From positions 720,591 through 784,590 of the forward strand of contig NZ_BMFO01000001.1 of NCBI RefSeq assembly GCF_014638745.1: a stretch of DNA of 64,000 nt. The letters are read 5' to 3'. Below, one piece after another: positions 27,315 through 37,086 of this stretch. This DNA is from Arenimonas maotaiensis. GTDB lineage: Bacteria; Pseudomonadota; Gammaproteobacteria; Xanthomonadales; Xanthomonadaceae. The translations under genes and the position numbers were made by a program. A model generated the notes under the pieces. It was not told the DNA's origin and did no database searches. It was given only the letters and a program-made list of their open reading frames with translations. Numbering within the stretch: the first letter of the stretch is position 1; every line of letters starts with the position of its first letter.

Positions 27315-27375
27315 CCGGCCGCTTGCGGGTGATGGCCGGCCGGCCGGCGTAAGTGCTTGATGGCAAAGACCCGGA

Positions 27376-28227
27376 TCAGCCGATGCGGGTGCGGACGGCG
27401 AACAGTTCCGGGAAAAAGCTGAGCTCCAGCGCCTTTTTCAGGAAGGCCACGCCGGACGAACCGCCGGTGCCGGGCTTGTAGCCGATGATGCGCTCCACCG
27501 TCTTCAGATGGCGGAAGCGCCAAAGCTGGAAGTTGACCTCAATGTCGACCAACTGCTCGCAGAAATGGTAGGCGTCCCAGTGCCCGGCGGTGTCCTCGTA
27601 GATGCGTTCGAATACCGCCGTCACCGCCTCCTGGCTCTCATAGGGCCGCGACCAATCGCGGTTCAGGCAGGCGGCCGGCACAGCGTGGCCGCGGCGCGCC
27701 AGATGGCGCAGGAATTCGTCGTACAGGCTCGGCGCGTTCAAGGTGTCGGTAAGGTGCCGGTGCAGTGCCGGATCGTAATCGAACACCTTCACGTAGTGGG
27801 CGTTCTTGTTGCCGAGCAGGAATTCGATCTCGCGGTACTGGTGCGACTGGAAGCCGGACGAGGCGCCGAGCACGTTGCGGAAGCGCATGTAGTCGCTCGG
27901 GGTCAGCGTTTCCAGCACCGACCACTGCTCGGTCAGTTGGCGCTGGATGTGCTTGACCCGCGCCAGCATCTTCTGGCACGGCCCCAGGTCGTCGGCGCGC
28001 AGATGCGCCAGCGCCGCGCGCAGCTCATGGATGATCAGCTTCATCCACAGCTCCGAGGTCTGGTGCTGGATGATGAACAGCATCTCGTCGTGCACCGGCG
28101 GCTCGGACAGCGGCTTCTGCGCGTCCAGCACCCGGTCCAGGCACAGGTAGCCGCCGTAGCTCAGACGGTCGCGGAAATCGACCGTGATGCCGGCTTCCAG
28201 CGGGCGTTGGTTGGGCGTTTCGGACAT
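27376..28227 (-). CDS. kynA: Tryptophan 2,3-dioxygenase
   Basis: The 283-residue haem enzyme opens the indole ring of tryptophan to N-formylkynurenine. The family blocks [31 protein letters not shown] (with the active-site His) and [20 protein letters not shown] are intact, as is [23 protein letters not shown] 28227 (MSETPN) is used; a GTG four codons upstream is less likely. No other kynurenine pathway gene is in the window. Confidence 0.95.
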   Translation of the reverse strand: MSETPNQRPLEAGITVDFRDRLSYGGYLCLDRVLDAQKPLSEPPVHDEMLFIIQHQTSELWMKLIIHELRAALAHLRADDLGPCQKMLARVKHIQRQLTEQWSVLETLTPSDYMRFRNVLGASSGFQSHQYREIEFLLGNKNAHYVKVFDYDPALHRHLTDTLNAPSLYDEFLRHLARRGHAVPAACLNRDWSRPYESQEAVTAVFERIYEDTAGHWDAYHFCEQLVDIEVNFQLWRFRHLKTVERIIGYKPGTGGSSGVAFLKKALELSFFPELFAVRTRIG

Positions 28228-28256
28228 GGCGCGGCTCACGGTTTCTTAACCGCGCC

Positions 28257-28278
28257 AGTGTAACTTATCGGCTACACT
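28257..28278. promoter_or_regulatory. Inverted repeat between kynA and the dehydrogenase genes
   Basis: AGTGTA and TACACT are separated by ten bases. Each half read in its own direction looks like a -10 hexamer (TACACT), one facing kynA and one facing the E1alpha gene, in a 96-base divergent gap. No convincing -35 was found for either. Confidence 0.35.
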
Positions 28279-28323
28279 AGTGCCGTTTTGGCGTATGCTT
28301 GGTCCAGACAACGGGAGAGCCGG

Positions 28324-29397
28324 ATGGAGTCCGTGGTTCGTTTCGAAATCGATTACCTGCAGTACATGGACGCCGACGGCGGCCTGGTCAATCCCGAGCT
28401 GCCGGCGTTCGCGCGCGACCGCGCGCAGCTGGTCGGCCTGTACAAGGAAATGCTCAAGGTCCGCTGCTTCGACGCCAAGGCCGTCGCCCTGCAGCGCACC
28501 GGCAAGCTCGGCACCTACGCCTCCTGCCTCGGCCACGAGGCCGCGCACATCGGCATCGGCACCAGCCTGCGCCTGGACGACGTGTTCGCGCCCAGCTACC
28601 GCGAGTACGGCGCGCAGTTCGCGCGCGGCGTGAAGCCGCGCGAGGTGCTGCTGTACTGGGGCGGCGACGAACGCGGCAACGACTTCTCCGGCCCGGCGCA
28701 CGACTTCGCCTGGTGCGTGCCGATCGCCACCCAATGCCTGCACGCGGCCGGTTCGGCGCTGGCGTTCAAGCTGCGCGGCGAAGACCGCGTGGCGCTGGCC
28801 TGCGTCGGCGACGGCGGTTCCTCGAAGACCGACACCTACGCCGCGATCAACTCGGCCGGCGCCTACGGCCTGCCGTTCGTGCTGTGCATCATCAACAACC
28901 AGTGGGCCATCTCGGTGCCGCGCCAGGCGCAGACCGGCGCGAAAACGCTGGCCCAGAAAGGCCTGGCCGGCGGCCTGGAATGCCTGCAGGTCGACGGCAA
29001 CGACATCATCGCGGTCAAGGCCGCGGTCGAGCATGCGGTCAACCGCGCGCGCCACGGCCACGGCGGCAGCGTGCTGGAGCTGATCACCTACCGGCTGTCC
29101 GACCACACCACCGCCGACGACGCCCGCCGCTACCGCGACGACGAGCAGGTGAAAGCCGCCTGGCAGCGCGAACCGGTCAAACGCCTGAAGGCCTACCTGC
29201 TGGCGCAGGGCTGGTGGAGCGAAGACGAGGAAGCGGCCTGGATCGCCGAATCCAACGCCTGGGCCGACGCCGAAGTGGACGCCTATCTGGCCACGCCGGT
29301 GCAGCCGGTGGCGGCGATGTTCGATTCCCTGTACGCCGAACTGCCGCACGACGTGGCCGAACAGCGCGAGCAGGCCCTGGCCTGGGAGAACCGCTGA
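28324..29397 (+). CDS. 2-oxoacid dehydrogenase E1 alpha subunit
   Basis: The 357-residue subunit binds thiamine diphosphate: GDGGSSKTDTYAAINSAGAY to IINNQWAISVP is the GDG-X-NN motif. LGHEAAHIGIGTSL and YREYGAQFARGV also fit. Two-chain E1 enzymes are either pyruvate or branched-chain type; the strict E1alpha-E1beta-E2 order and the single lipoyl domain in E2 favour the branched-chain type, which would supply primers for the iso-fatty acids typical of this family. ATG 28324 follows GGGAGAG. The stop overlaps E1beta by one base. Confidence 0.9.
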   Translation: MESVVRFEIDYLQYMDADGGLVNPELPAFARDRAQLVGLYKEMLKVRCFDAKAVALQRTGKLGTYASCLGHEAAHIGIGTSLRLDDVFAPSYREYGAQFARGVKPREVLLYWGGDERGNDFSGPAHDFAWCVPIATQCLHAAGSALAFKLRGEDRVALACVGDGGSSKTDTYAAINSAGAYGLPFVLCIINNQWAISVPRQAQTGAKTLAQKGLAGGLECLQVDGNDIIAVKAAVEHAVNRARHGHGGSVLELITYRLSDHTTADDARRYRDDEQVKAAWQREPVKRLKAYLLAQGWWSEDEEAAWIAESNAWADAEVDAYLATPVQPVAAMFDSLYAELPHDVAEQREQALAWENR

Positions 29398-30377
29398 TGG
29401 CCGCGATCACCCTGATTGAAGCCCTGACCCTGGCGATGGCCTCGGAAATGCGCCGCGACCCATCGGTGGTCGTGCTCGGCGAAGACGTCGGCGTCAACGG
29501 CGGCGTGTTCCGCGCCACCTCCGGCCTGATCCAGGAATTCGGCGCCGGCCGCGTGCTCGACACCCCGCTGGACGAGACCACCATCGCCGGCCTGACCGTC
29601 GGCCTGGCCGCGCAGGGCATGAAGCCGATCGCCGAAGCGCAGTTCGACGGCTTCATGTATCCGATGGTCGACCACGTGATCTGCCACGCCGCGCGCCTGC
29701 GCCACCGCACCCGCGGCCGCATGAGCTGCCCGATGGTGCTGCGCGTGCCCTGGGGCGGCGGCATCCGCGCGCCGGAACACCACAGCGAAGCCAACGAGGC
29801 CATCTTCACCAACGTGCCAGGCCTGCGGGTGGTGATGCCGAGTTCGCCGCAGCGCGCCTACGGTCTGCTGCTGGCCGCCATCCGCGACCCCGACCCGGTG
29901 ATCTTCTTCGAACCCAAGCGCATCTACCGGCAGTACAAGGAAGAGGTGGTCGACGACGGCGAAGCCCTGCCGCTGGACGTCTGCTTCGTGCTGCGCGACG
30001 GCTCCGACGTGACCCTGGTGACCTGGGGCTCGCAGGTGAAGGAAGCGCTGGAGGCCGCCGACGCCCTGGCCAAGGACGGCATCAGCGCCGAGGTGATCGA
30101 CGTCGCCACGGTCAAGCCGCTGGATTTCGACACCATCCACGAATCGGTGAAGAAGACCGGCCGCTGCGTGATCGTGCACGAGGCGCCGCGCACCGCCGGT
30201 TTCGGCGCCGAGATCGCCGCGCAGCTGGCCGAGAAGGCGATGTACGACTTGGTCGCGCCGGTCGAGCGCGTCACCGGCTACGACACGCACATCCCGCTGT
30301 TCCGCCTGGAAATGAAATACCTGCCGAGCGTCGACAAGATCGTCGCCGCCGCCAAACGCACCCTTGCCGCGAGCTGA
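29397..30377 (+). CDS. 2-oxoacid dehydrogenase E1 beta subunit
   Basis: The 326-residue subunit completes the E1 heterotetramer. VVVLGEDVGVNGGVFRAT, LDTPLDETTIAGLTVGLAAQ, AEAQFDGFMYPMVDHVI and the C-terminal VDVATVKPLDFDTI are standard E1beta segments. The start is set by the TGATG overlap with E1alpha. Confidence 0.93.
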   Translation: MAAITLIEALTLAMASEMRRDPSVVVLGEDVGVNGGVFRATSGLIQEFGAGRVLDTPLDETTIAGLTVGLAAQGMKPIAEAQFDGFMYPMVDHVICHAARLRHRTRGRMSCPMVLRVPWGGGIRAPEHHSEANEAIFTNVPGLRVVMPSSPQRAYGLLLAAIRDPDPVIFFEPKRIYRQYKEEVVDDGEALPLDVCFVLRDGSDVTLVTWGSQVKEALEAADALAKDGISAEVIDVATVKPLDFDTIHESVKKTGRCVIVHEAPRTAGFGAEIAAQLAEKAMYDLVAPVERVTGYDTHIPLFRLEMKYLPSVDKIVAAAKRTLAAS

Positions 30378-30380
30378 GCC

Positions 30381-31679
30381 ATGAGTGAGATCAAATCCTT
30401 CCATCTGCCCGACCTGGGCGAAGGCCTGCCGGACGCCGAAATCGTCGAATGGCATGTCGCCGTCGGCGACGTGGTGCGCCTGGACGCGCCGCTGGTGTCG
30501 ATGGAGACCGCCAAGGCGGTGGTCGACGTGCCCTCGCCGTTCTCCGGCAAGGTGCTGAAGCTGGCCGGCCAAGCCGGCGACGTGGTGTTGACCGGCGCGG
30601 TGTTGGTCGAGATCGAACTCGACCCGAACCTGCCGCAGCGCGCCGACGCGCAGGACACCGGCCACCATCACGGCGCCCCGGCCGCGCCTGCGGCGCCCGC
30701 GCCGCCACCGGCCGCGGTCGAACCGGAAGCGGCCGATGAGGACGCCGGTACCGTAGTCGGCGCCATGGAAAGCTCGAATGCCGTGCGCAGCGAACAAGCG
30801 GTCGCCATCGGCGGCATCAAGGCCATGCCGGCCGTGCGCGCGCTGGCCAAGAAGCTGAAAGTCGATCTGGCCCGCGTGCGCGCCACCGGCGCCGACGGCG
30901 TGATCACCCTGGCCGACGTTAAAGCCGCGGCTGCCAGTCCCTCGGCCCAAGCGCCTGTCTCCGTAGCTGCGGCACCGGCTCCGGCCGTCGCACGCGCCCC
31001 GTCCGCCCCGGCGCCGGCGTTCATGCCGCCGCCGGCCGGCGACGACAAGGACGAACCGATCCGCGGCGTACGCCGCAACATGCTGCGTTCGATGAGCGCC
31101 GCGCACGCGGAAGTGGTGCCGACCACGCTGATGGACGACGCCGACCTGAGCGCCTGGGCGCCGGGCGAGGACATCACCGTGCGCACCCTGCGCGCGCTGG
31201 CGGTGGCGGCCAAGACCGAGCCGGCGATGAACGCTTGGCTGAACGCCAAGGAGGGCACCCTGCGCCGACACAGCGCGGTGCACATCGGCGTCGCCATCGA
31301 TTCCGCCGACGGCCTGTTCGTGGCCTCGCTCAAGCACTGCGACACGCGCGATGGCACGCAGCTGCGCGCCGAACTCAACCGCCTGCGCGACGGCGTGCGC
31401 AACCGCACGCTGCCGCCGGAGGACCTGTCGGGCTACACGCTGATGTTCTCCAACTTCGGCGTGTTCGCCGGCAAATACGCCACCCCGGTGGTGGTGCCGC
31501 CGTGCGTGTGCATCGTCGGCGCCGGCCGCCTGTACCACGCGGTGGTGCCGGTGTTGGGCGGCATGGAGACGCATCGGATGATGCCGATTTCGCTGACGTT
31601 CGACCACCGTGCTGCCACCGGCGGCGAGGCCGCGCGCTTCCTGAAGGCGATGATCGACGACCTGCAGCGCGCGCGCTGA
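30381..31679 (+). CDS. Dihydrolipoamide acyltransferase E2 component
   Basis: The 432-residue protein has one N-terminal lipoyl domain with the lipoylated lysine in METAKAVVDVPS, an Ala/Pro-rich linker, an E1/E3-binding domain (MPAVRALAKKLKVDLARVRA), a second linker and the catalytic acyltransferase domain. The usual active-site HxxxDG appears as HRAATG, so the aspartate is replaced by threonine. No E3 gene follows, so the lipoamide dehydrogenase must come from elsewhere. It starts three bases after the E1beta stop. Confidence 0.9.
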   Translation: MSEIKSFHLPDLGEGLPDAEIVEWHVAVGDVVRLDAPLVSMETAKAVVDVPSPFSGKVLKLAGQAGDVVLTGAVLVEIELDPNLPQRADAQDTGHHHGAPAAPAAPAPPPAAVEPEAADEDAGTVVGAMESSNAVRSEQAVAIGGIKAMPAVRALAKKLKVDLARVRATGADGVITLADVKAAAASPSAQAPVSVAAAPAPAVARAPSAPAPAFMPPPAGDDKDEPIRGVRRNMLRSMSAAHAEVVPTTLMDDADLSAWAPGEDITVRTLRALAVAAKTEPAMNAWLNAKEGTLRRHSAVHIGVAIDSADGLFVASLKHCDTRDGTQLRAELNRLRDGVRNRTLPPEDLSGYTLMFSNFGVFAGKYATPVVVPPCVCIVGAGRLYHAVVPVLGGMETHRMMPISLTFDHRAATGGEAARFLKAMIDDLQRAR

Positions 31680-31687
31680 GCGCGCGC

Positions 31688-32785
31688 TCAGTCCTCCAGC
31701 ACGTCCACCCGGTCGCGGCCCTTGTTCTTGGCCAGATACAGCGCCTGGTCGGCGTGGCGGAAGATGGTGTCCGGGTCGTCCATGCCCGGCCGGCTGCTGG
31801 CCAATCCGATCGAGACGGTGACCGCATCCGGCAACTCGCCGGCGCGGGATGCCAGACCCTTGCGCAGGCGCTCCATCACCGTGCGCGCGCCGGCGGTCGG
31901 CGTATCGGGCATGATCACCACGAACTCCTCGCCGCCGAAGCGCCCGGCGTAATCGCCGCCGCGGGTGGCACGGCGGATTTCCTCGGCCACCACCTGCAGC
32001 ACCTGGTCGCCGACGGCATGGCCGTAGGTGTCGTTGATGCGTTTGAAATGGTCGAGGTCGATGACCGCGACCGAGAAGATCCGGCCTTGGTGCCAACGCG
32101 ACGCCATCGCCAGCTCGCGCAGCTTGTTCAGGCCGCTGCGGTTGAGCAGGCCGGTCAGCGCGTCGTGCTTGGCTTCCTTGGCCAACTCCGCGTTCTGCTC
32201 CTCCAGTTCCCGCTGGTAGCCCAGCAGCTGCCGGGTCATGCGCGCGTTCTCGGCGGCCAACCGCTTGAGTTCGTCGTTGGTCTGGCGCAGCTCCAGCAGA
32301 TGCATGACCTGGCGCGCGATCGCCGACAGCGCGGCGGTCTGCTGCGGCGTCAGCTGGTGCGGCTTGTCGTCCAGCACGCAGATGGTGCCGAGCGCGATGC
32401 CGTCGCGGGTGACCAGCGGCGCGCCGGCGTAGAAGCGCACATGCGGTTCGCCGACCACCAGCGGGTTGCCGGCGAAGCGCGGATCGCGGTGGGCGTCGGG
32501 CACCACCATGACCTCGTCGGGCCGGCGGATGGCATGGCCGCAGAACGCGATGGAACGCTCGGTCTCGGTCAGTTCGGTGCCCTGATGGGCCTTGAACCAC
32601 TGGCGGTCGCGGTCGATCAGGGACACCAGCGCGATCGGCGTGCCGCAGATGGTGCTGGCCAGCAGCACCAGATCCTCATAGGCCTGCTCGGGCATGGTGT
32701 CGAGGATATGCAGGCGCTCGAGCGCGTCCAGGCGGGCGCGTTCGTCGGCATCGGAAATCGGCGGCAGTTCGGCGGAAACCATCAT
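31688..32785 (-). CDS. GAF-GGDEF diguanylate cyclase
   Basis: The 365-residue cytosolic protein has a GAF domain (about 25-165), a helical linker (about 165-205) and a GGDEF domain (205-365). The active site is GGEEF (284-288) and the inhibitory site RGGD (275-278) lies the expected five residues before it, so a working, feedback-inhibited cyclase is predicted. Two consecutive ATG codons follow GGAGG; the second, at 32782, has the better spacing. C-di-GMP commonly controls polysaccharide synthesis and type IV pili, both encoded in this window, but no direct link is shown. Confidence 0.92.
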   Translation of the reverse strand: MMVSAELPPISDADERARLDALERLHILDTMPEQAYEDLVLLASTICGTPIALVSLIDRDRQWFKAHQGTELTETERSIAFCGHAIRRPDEVMVVPDAHRDPRFAGNPLVVGEPHVRFYAGAPLVTRDGIALGTICVLDDKPHQLTPQQTAALSAIARQVMHLLELRQTNDELKRLAAENARMTRQLLGYQRELEEQNAELAKEAKHDALTGLLNRSGLNKLRELAMASRWHQGRIFSVAVIDLDHFKRINDTYGHAVGDQVLQVVAEEIRRATRGGDYAGRFGGEEFVVIMPDTPTAGARTVMERLRKGLASRAGELPDAVTVSIGLASSRPGMDDPDTIFRHADQALYLAKNKGRDRVDVLED

Positions 32786-32798
32786 GCCCCTCCGTTGT

Positions 32799-33106
32799 TC
32801 AGTCCGAATCGGCCGGAATCGCGGGGAAACGGCGGCCGCGATACCACCAAGCGACGGCGATCACGGCCAGGAAGCTTTTGTAGGCGTACAGCGTGGCCAG
32901 CACCTGCTTCCAGATCGGACCGGGCTCGGCGCTGCCGAAGCCGTAGCGGCCGGCCAGCAGGCTGAGCGCGAACGCCAGCACCAATACCGCCAGATCGTAG
33001 CGGCGCCGGGCCGGCGTCACCGGCGTGTGACGCGGATAGAACCAGTACAGGGCCGCCAGGATGGCGAACCAGGGCAGGAACAGGATCAGCGCGAGGTTGG
33101 CGGCCA

Positions 33107-33107
<1 letters not shown>
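32799..33107 (-). CDS. Small three-helix inner-membrane protein
   Basis: The 102-residue product has three predicted membrane helices (LALILFLPWFAILAALYWF, YDLAVLVLAFALSLLAG and YAYKSFLAVIAVAWWY). It overlaps the trpS stop by one base, so it is translated from the same mRNA. No family recognised. Confidence 0.75.
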
Positions 33108-34426
<1,319 letters not shown>

Positions 34427-34431
34427 CGGAA

Positions 34432-34566
34432 TCAGTTCTTCTTGCCGGCTTCCTCGACCACTTCACCGGCCTTCTGCACGTCCTTGCCGATGCCGCGGAT
34501 GGTGTTGCAGGCCGACAGGCCGAGGACCAGGGCGGCGAGGAACGCGATGCTCAGGAACTTCTTCAT
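34432..34566 (-). CDS. Entericidin EcnA/B-like small lipoprotein
   Basis: The 44-residue product starts MKKFLSIAFLAALVLGLSAC, where LSAC is a lipobox, and continues NTIRGIGKDVQKAGEVVEEA, the amphipathic stretch of entericidins. These are small membrane lipoproteins related to toxin/antidote pairs; only one copy is present here. It has a ribosome site (GGAGAAAACC) and lies between trpS and the arginase gene. Confidence 0.9.
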   Translation of the reverse strand: MKKFLSIAFLAALVLGLSACNTIRGIGKDVQKAGEVVEEAGKKN

Positions 34567-34590
34567 GGTTTTCTCCAGGGTAATGGGCGC

Positions 34591-35514
34591 TCAGGCCCGC
34601 ATCAGGGTGGATTTGCCGAACAGGCTCTCGACCAGGTCGACCGCGAGCGCGCCGGTGCGGTTGTGTTCGTCGAAGGCAGGGTTCAGCTCGACGATGTCGA
34701 GCGAGGCCAGCAGGCCGGTGTCGGCGATCATCTCCATCACCAGCTGTGCCTCGCGGTAATTCGGGCCGCCGGGCACGGTGGTGCCCACGCCCGGCGCGAT
34801 GGCCGGGTCGAGGAAGTCGACGTCGAAGCTGACGTGCACGTGGGTGTCGGCGTCGACGCCTTCCAACGCCTCCTCGATCGAGCGCTTCATGCCGACTTCG
34901 TCGATGTAGCGCATGTCGTAGATGTCAAGGCCGTACTGGTGCACCAGGCGTTTCTCGCCGAGGTCGACCGAACGGATGCCGATCTGCCGCACCTGCTCCG
35001 GCAGGATGGCCGGCGCCGGGCCGCCGAGCGTGGTCAGCGCCTCCGGACCCAGGCCGCACAGGCAGGCCACCGGCATGCCGTGCACGTTGCCGGAGGGCGT
35101 GACCTCGCTGGTGTTGAAGTCGGCGTGGGCGTCGAGCCAGAGGATGCGCAGCTTCTTGCCGGTCTCGCGGCAATGGCGCGCCACCGCGGTGATCGAACCG
35201 ATTCCCAGGCAGTGGTCGCCGCCGAGCACCACCGGCAGTTCGCCGCGGCCCAAGCTGGCGTACACCGCATCCATGGTCAGCCGGTTCCACTCGACCACTT
35301 CCGGCAGATGCCGGTAACCGCCGGTCGGCGGCTGCCAGGGGTTCACCGGCCCCTGCAGGTTGCCGTAGTCGCGCACGTCCAAGCCGCGCGCGCGCAGGGC
35401 GTCGGCGATGCCGGCGACGCGCAGGGCCTCGGGGCCCATGGACGCGCCGCGGTGGCCGGCGCCGATGTCGGTCGGCACGCCGATCAGGGCGATTTTCGGA
35501 CTATCCAGTGTCAT
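34591..35514 (-). CDS. rocF: Arginase
   Basis: The 307-residue manganese enzyme hydrolyses arginine to ornithine and urea. All metal motifs are present: GGDHCLGIGS, DAHADFNT and SFDVDFLDP. GVPTDIGAGHRGASMGPEAL at the N-terminus is arginase rather than agmatinase-like. ATG 35514 (MTLDSPK) has GAGG just upstream; starts at 35526 and 35529 are possible. Confidence 0.94.
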   Translation of the reverse strand: MTLDSPKIALIGVPTDIGAGHRGASMGPEALRVAGIADALRARGLDVRDYGNLQGPVNPWQPPTGGYRHLPEVVEWNRLTMDAVYASLGRGELPVVLGGDHCLGIGSITAVARHCRETGKKLRILWLDAHADFNTSEVTPSGNVHGMPVACLCGLGPEALTTLGGPAPAILPEQVRQIGIRSVDLGEKRLVHQYGLDIYDMRYIDEVGMKRSIEEALEGVDADTHVHVSFDVDFLDPAIAPGVGTTVPGGPNYREAQLVMEMIADTGLLASLDIVELNPAFDEHNRTGALAVDLVESLFGKSTLMRA

Positions 35515-35616
35515 GCCTCGGTCCATCACGGGAAGAAGGCTAGTGTAGCGAATTTGCGGCCAAAGCCGCCAGATTGGGGTCCGACGGCGGGGTGCCGTTC
35601 AGCCGCTGGCTAAAGA

Positions 35617-35692
35617 TGGTGCCGGCACCCGGATTCGAACTGGGGACCTACCGCTTACAAGGCGGTTGCTCTACCGACTGAGCTATGCCGGC
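35617..35692 (-). tRNA. tRNA-Thr (anticodon TGT)
   Basis: The minus strand gives a 76-base cloverleaf with encoded CCA, acceptor GCCGGCA, D-arm AGCTCAGTCGGTAGAGC, anticodon stem CCGCC/GGCGG-type pairing around CTTGTAA and T-arm AGTTCGAATC. The anticodon reads ACA and ACG-type threonine codons as UGU. Confidence 0.97.
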
Positions 35693-35737
35693 TCGGTCCG
35701 CTCATTGTACGCGAGCGCTCCGGCTTTGCGTAGCGGA

Positions 35738-36358
35738 TCAACCGCAGGGCTCGGCCGGGACCGGCGGCGTCTGCTCGCTCTGCCACTGGCGGAATCCGGC
35801 GGCGTTGCGTACGCTGGCCTCGATCCACCAGTGCGCCGTGCGCGCCTGCTCGGCGCGTAGCAGCACCTCAAGGCCCAATTGCTGGGCGGTGCGCTGGCGG
35901 CTCTCGGCCAAGACCAAGTCGGCGAAAACGCCCAAATCGATGCCGTGGTCGGCGTCGATGCGCGCCGTATCGAAGCCGGCTGCGAGCAGGCTTTCGCGCA
36001 GCAGTTCGGCGTCGGCGCGGTTGGCCGCCGGCGGCACCCGCAGCCGGTAGCCGGCGCCACGCACGGCCTCGCTGCGGCGCGTCTGCAGATCGAGCGCGAC
36101 ATACTCCAGCGACTGCCAGGCGCGGCGCATCGCGGCTTCGTCGGGGAACGGGCCGAGCCGCCAACAGGCATCGGCCTGCAGACGGCGCTGACCACGTTCC
36201 AGCTGCAGGTATTCCTGATGCAGGATCAGGCCCGGCGTGCCCGGCTCGGTCGCCGGCAACAGCGCGGCGGCCGACGGTTCGCGGTGCCGGAGGTGCCAAA
36301 CCAACGCGCCGACGTTGGCGAACAGCAACAGCAGGCAAAGACGCCGCAGCCAGATCAT
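35738..36358 (-). CDS. SPOR-like membrane protein downstream of coaX
   Basis: The 206-residue product has one N-terminal membrane helix (LRRLCLLLLFANVGALVW). The rest has two similar halves that fit SPOR-type repeats: ACWRLGPFPDEAAMRRAWQS, then RLRVPPAANRADAELLRESL LAAGFD. It overlaps the coaX stop by four bases and is the last gene of the plsY-birA-coaX chain. Binding to denuded peptidoglycan is the known SPOR role; here it is inferred only. Confidence 0.65.
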   Translation of the reverse strand: MIWLRRLCLLLLFANVGALVWHLRHREPSAAALLPATEPGTPGLILHQEYLQLERGQRRLQADACWRLGPFPDEAAMRRAWQSLEYVALDLQTRRSEAVRGAGYRLRVPPAANRADAELLRESLLAAGFDTARIDADHGIDLGVFADLVLAESRQRTAQQLGLEVLLRAEQARTAHWWIEASVRNAAGFRQWQSEQTPPVPAEPCG

Positions 36359-37086
36359 GCGCCGTTCAACTCGATGTAGCGCAGCATGCCGAGGAAAACC
36401 AGATCCGGCGCGGCCTCGACGCGGCCGGGCAACTGCGGCAGCCAGATTCCGGCATCGCCGCCGCCGACCAGCACCGGTACCTCGGCGCCGCCGAACGCGC
36501 CGTCCAGCACCCGCTGCAGCATGCCCAGCAACTGGTGCCGGATGCCGGTGGCGAGCGCGTCGGCGGTATTGTCGGCCAGCAGGCCGGCGTCACCCTGGCG
36601 CTCGAACAGGCCGGGGAACCGGTCGCGCATCGCCTGCCATTGGAACGCCGGACTGGGCGCGATCAGGCCACCCAGATGCCGGCCGTCGGCGGCCAAGGCG
36701 TCCACCGTCAGCGCCGAGCCGAAGGACAGCAACAGGCAGTCGCGCGCGTCGTCGCTGGCCGCCAACAGCGCCAGGAAGCGGTCGACGCCAAGCTGACGCG
36801 GCTGCGCGTAAGCCACCCGCAGCCGGCCGATTTCGGCCATGCTTTCGATCGGATGCACCGGCACCCGCAAGCCGGACAGCAGGTAGTCGAGGCGTTCGGC
36901 GCGCCAGCCTTTGCTGACCGAGGCCAGGAACACGCGCTCGACATCCGGCGCGGCCAACACCGCCAGCGCCTGCTCGAGCGCGTGCGCGTCGTCGAAATCC
37001 AGCGCGGCCACGCGTTGCCAGCCGACCGGTTCGCGCCGGGCCAATTTCAGACGGCTGTTGCCGCTGTCGATCAGGATGTCAGCCAT
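36355..37086 (-). CDS. coaX: Type III pantothenate kinase
   Basis: The 243-residue enzyme performs the first step of coenzyme A synthesis. DSGNSRLK (7-14) is the phosphate loop, GVDRFLALLAA and FGSALTVDAL are the pantothenate-site and ASKHA blocks, and GGLIAPS follows. It is coupled to birA by an eight-base overlap. Confidence 0.94.
   Translation of the reverse strand: MADILIDSGNSRLKLARREPVGWQRVAALDFDDAHALEQALAVLAAPDVERVFLASVSKGWRAERLDYLLSGLRVPVHPIESMAEIGRLRVAYAQPRQLGVDRFLALLAASDDARDCLLLSFGSALTVDALAADGRHLGGLIAPSPAFQWQAMRDRFPGLFERQGDAGLLADNTADALATGIRHQLLGMLQRVLDGAFGGAEVPVLVGGGDAGIWLPQLPGRVEAAPDLVFLGMLRYIELNGA

Noticed and set aside
24212-27352. Very long open frame (over 1000 codons) antisense to the peptide transporter genes
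   Set aside because: High G+C makes stop codons rare in this phase; the translation is rich in H, Q, R and G without domain motifs, while the minus strand gives two intact POT transporters.
29283-32600. Long minus-strand open frame across E1beta, E2 and part of the cyclase
   Set aside because: It is antisense to three well-defined proteins and its translation is low-complexity R/A/G/H-rich.
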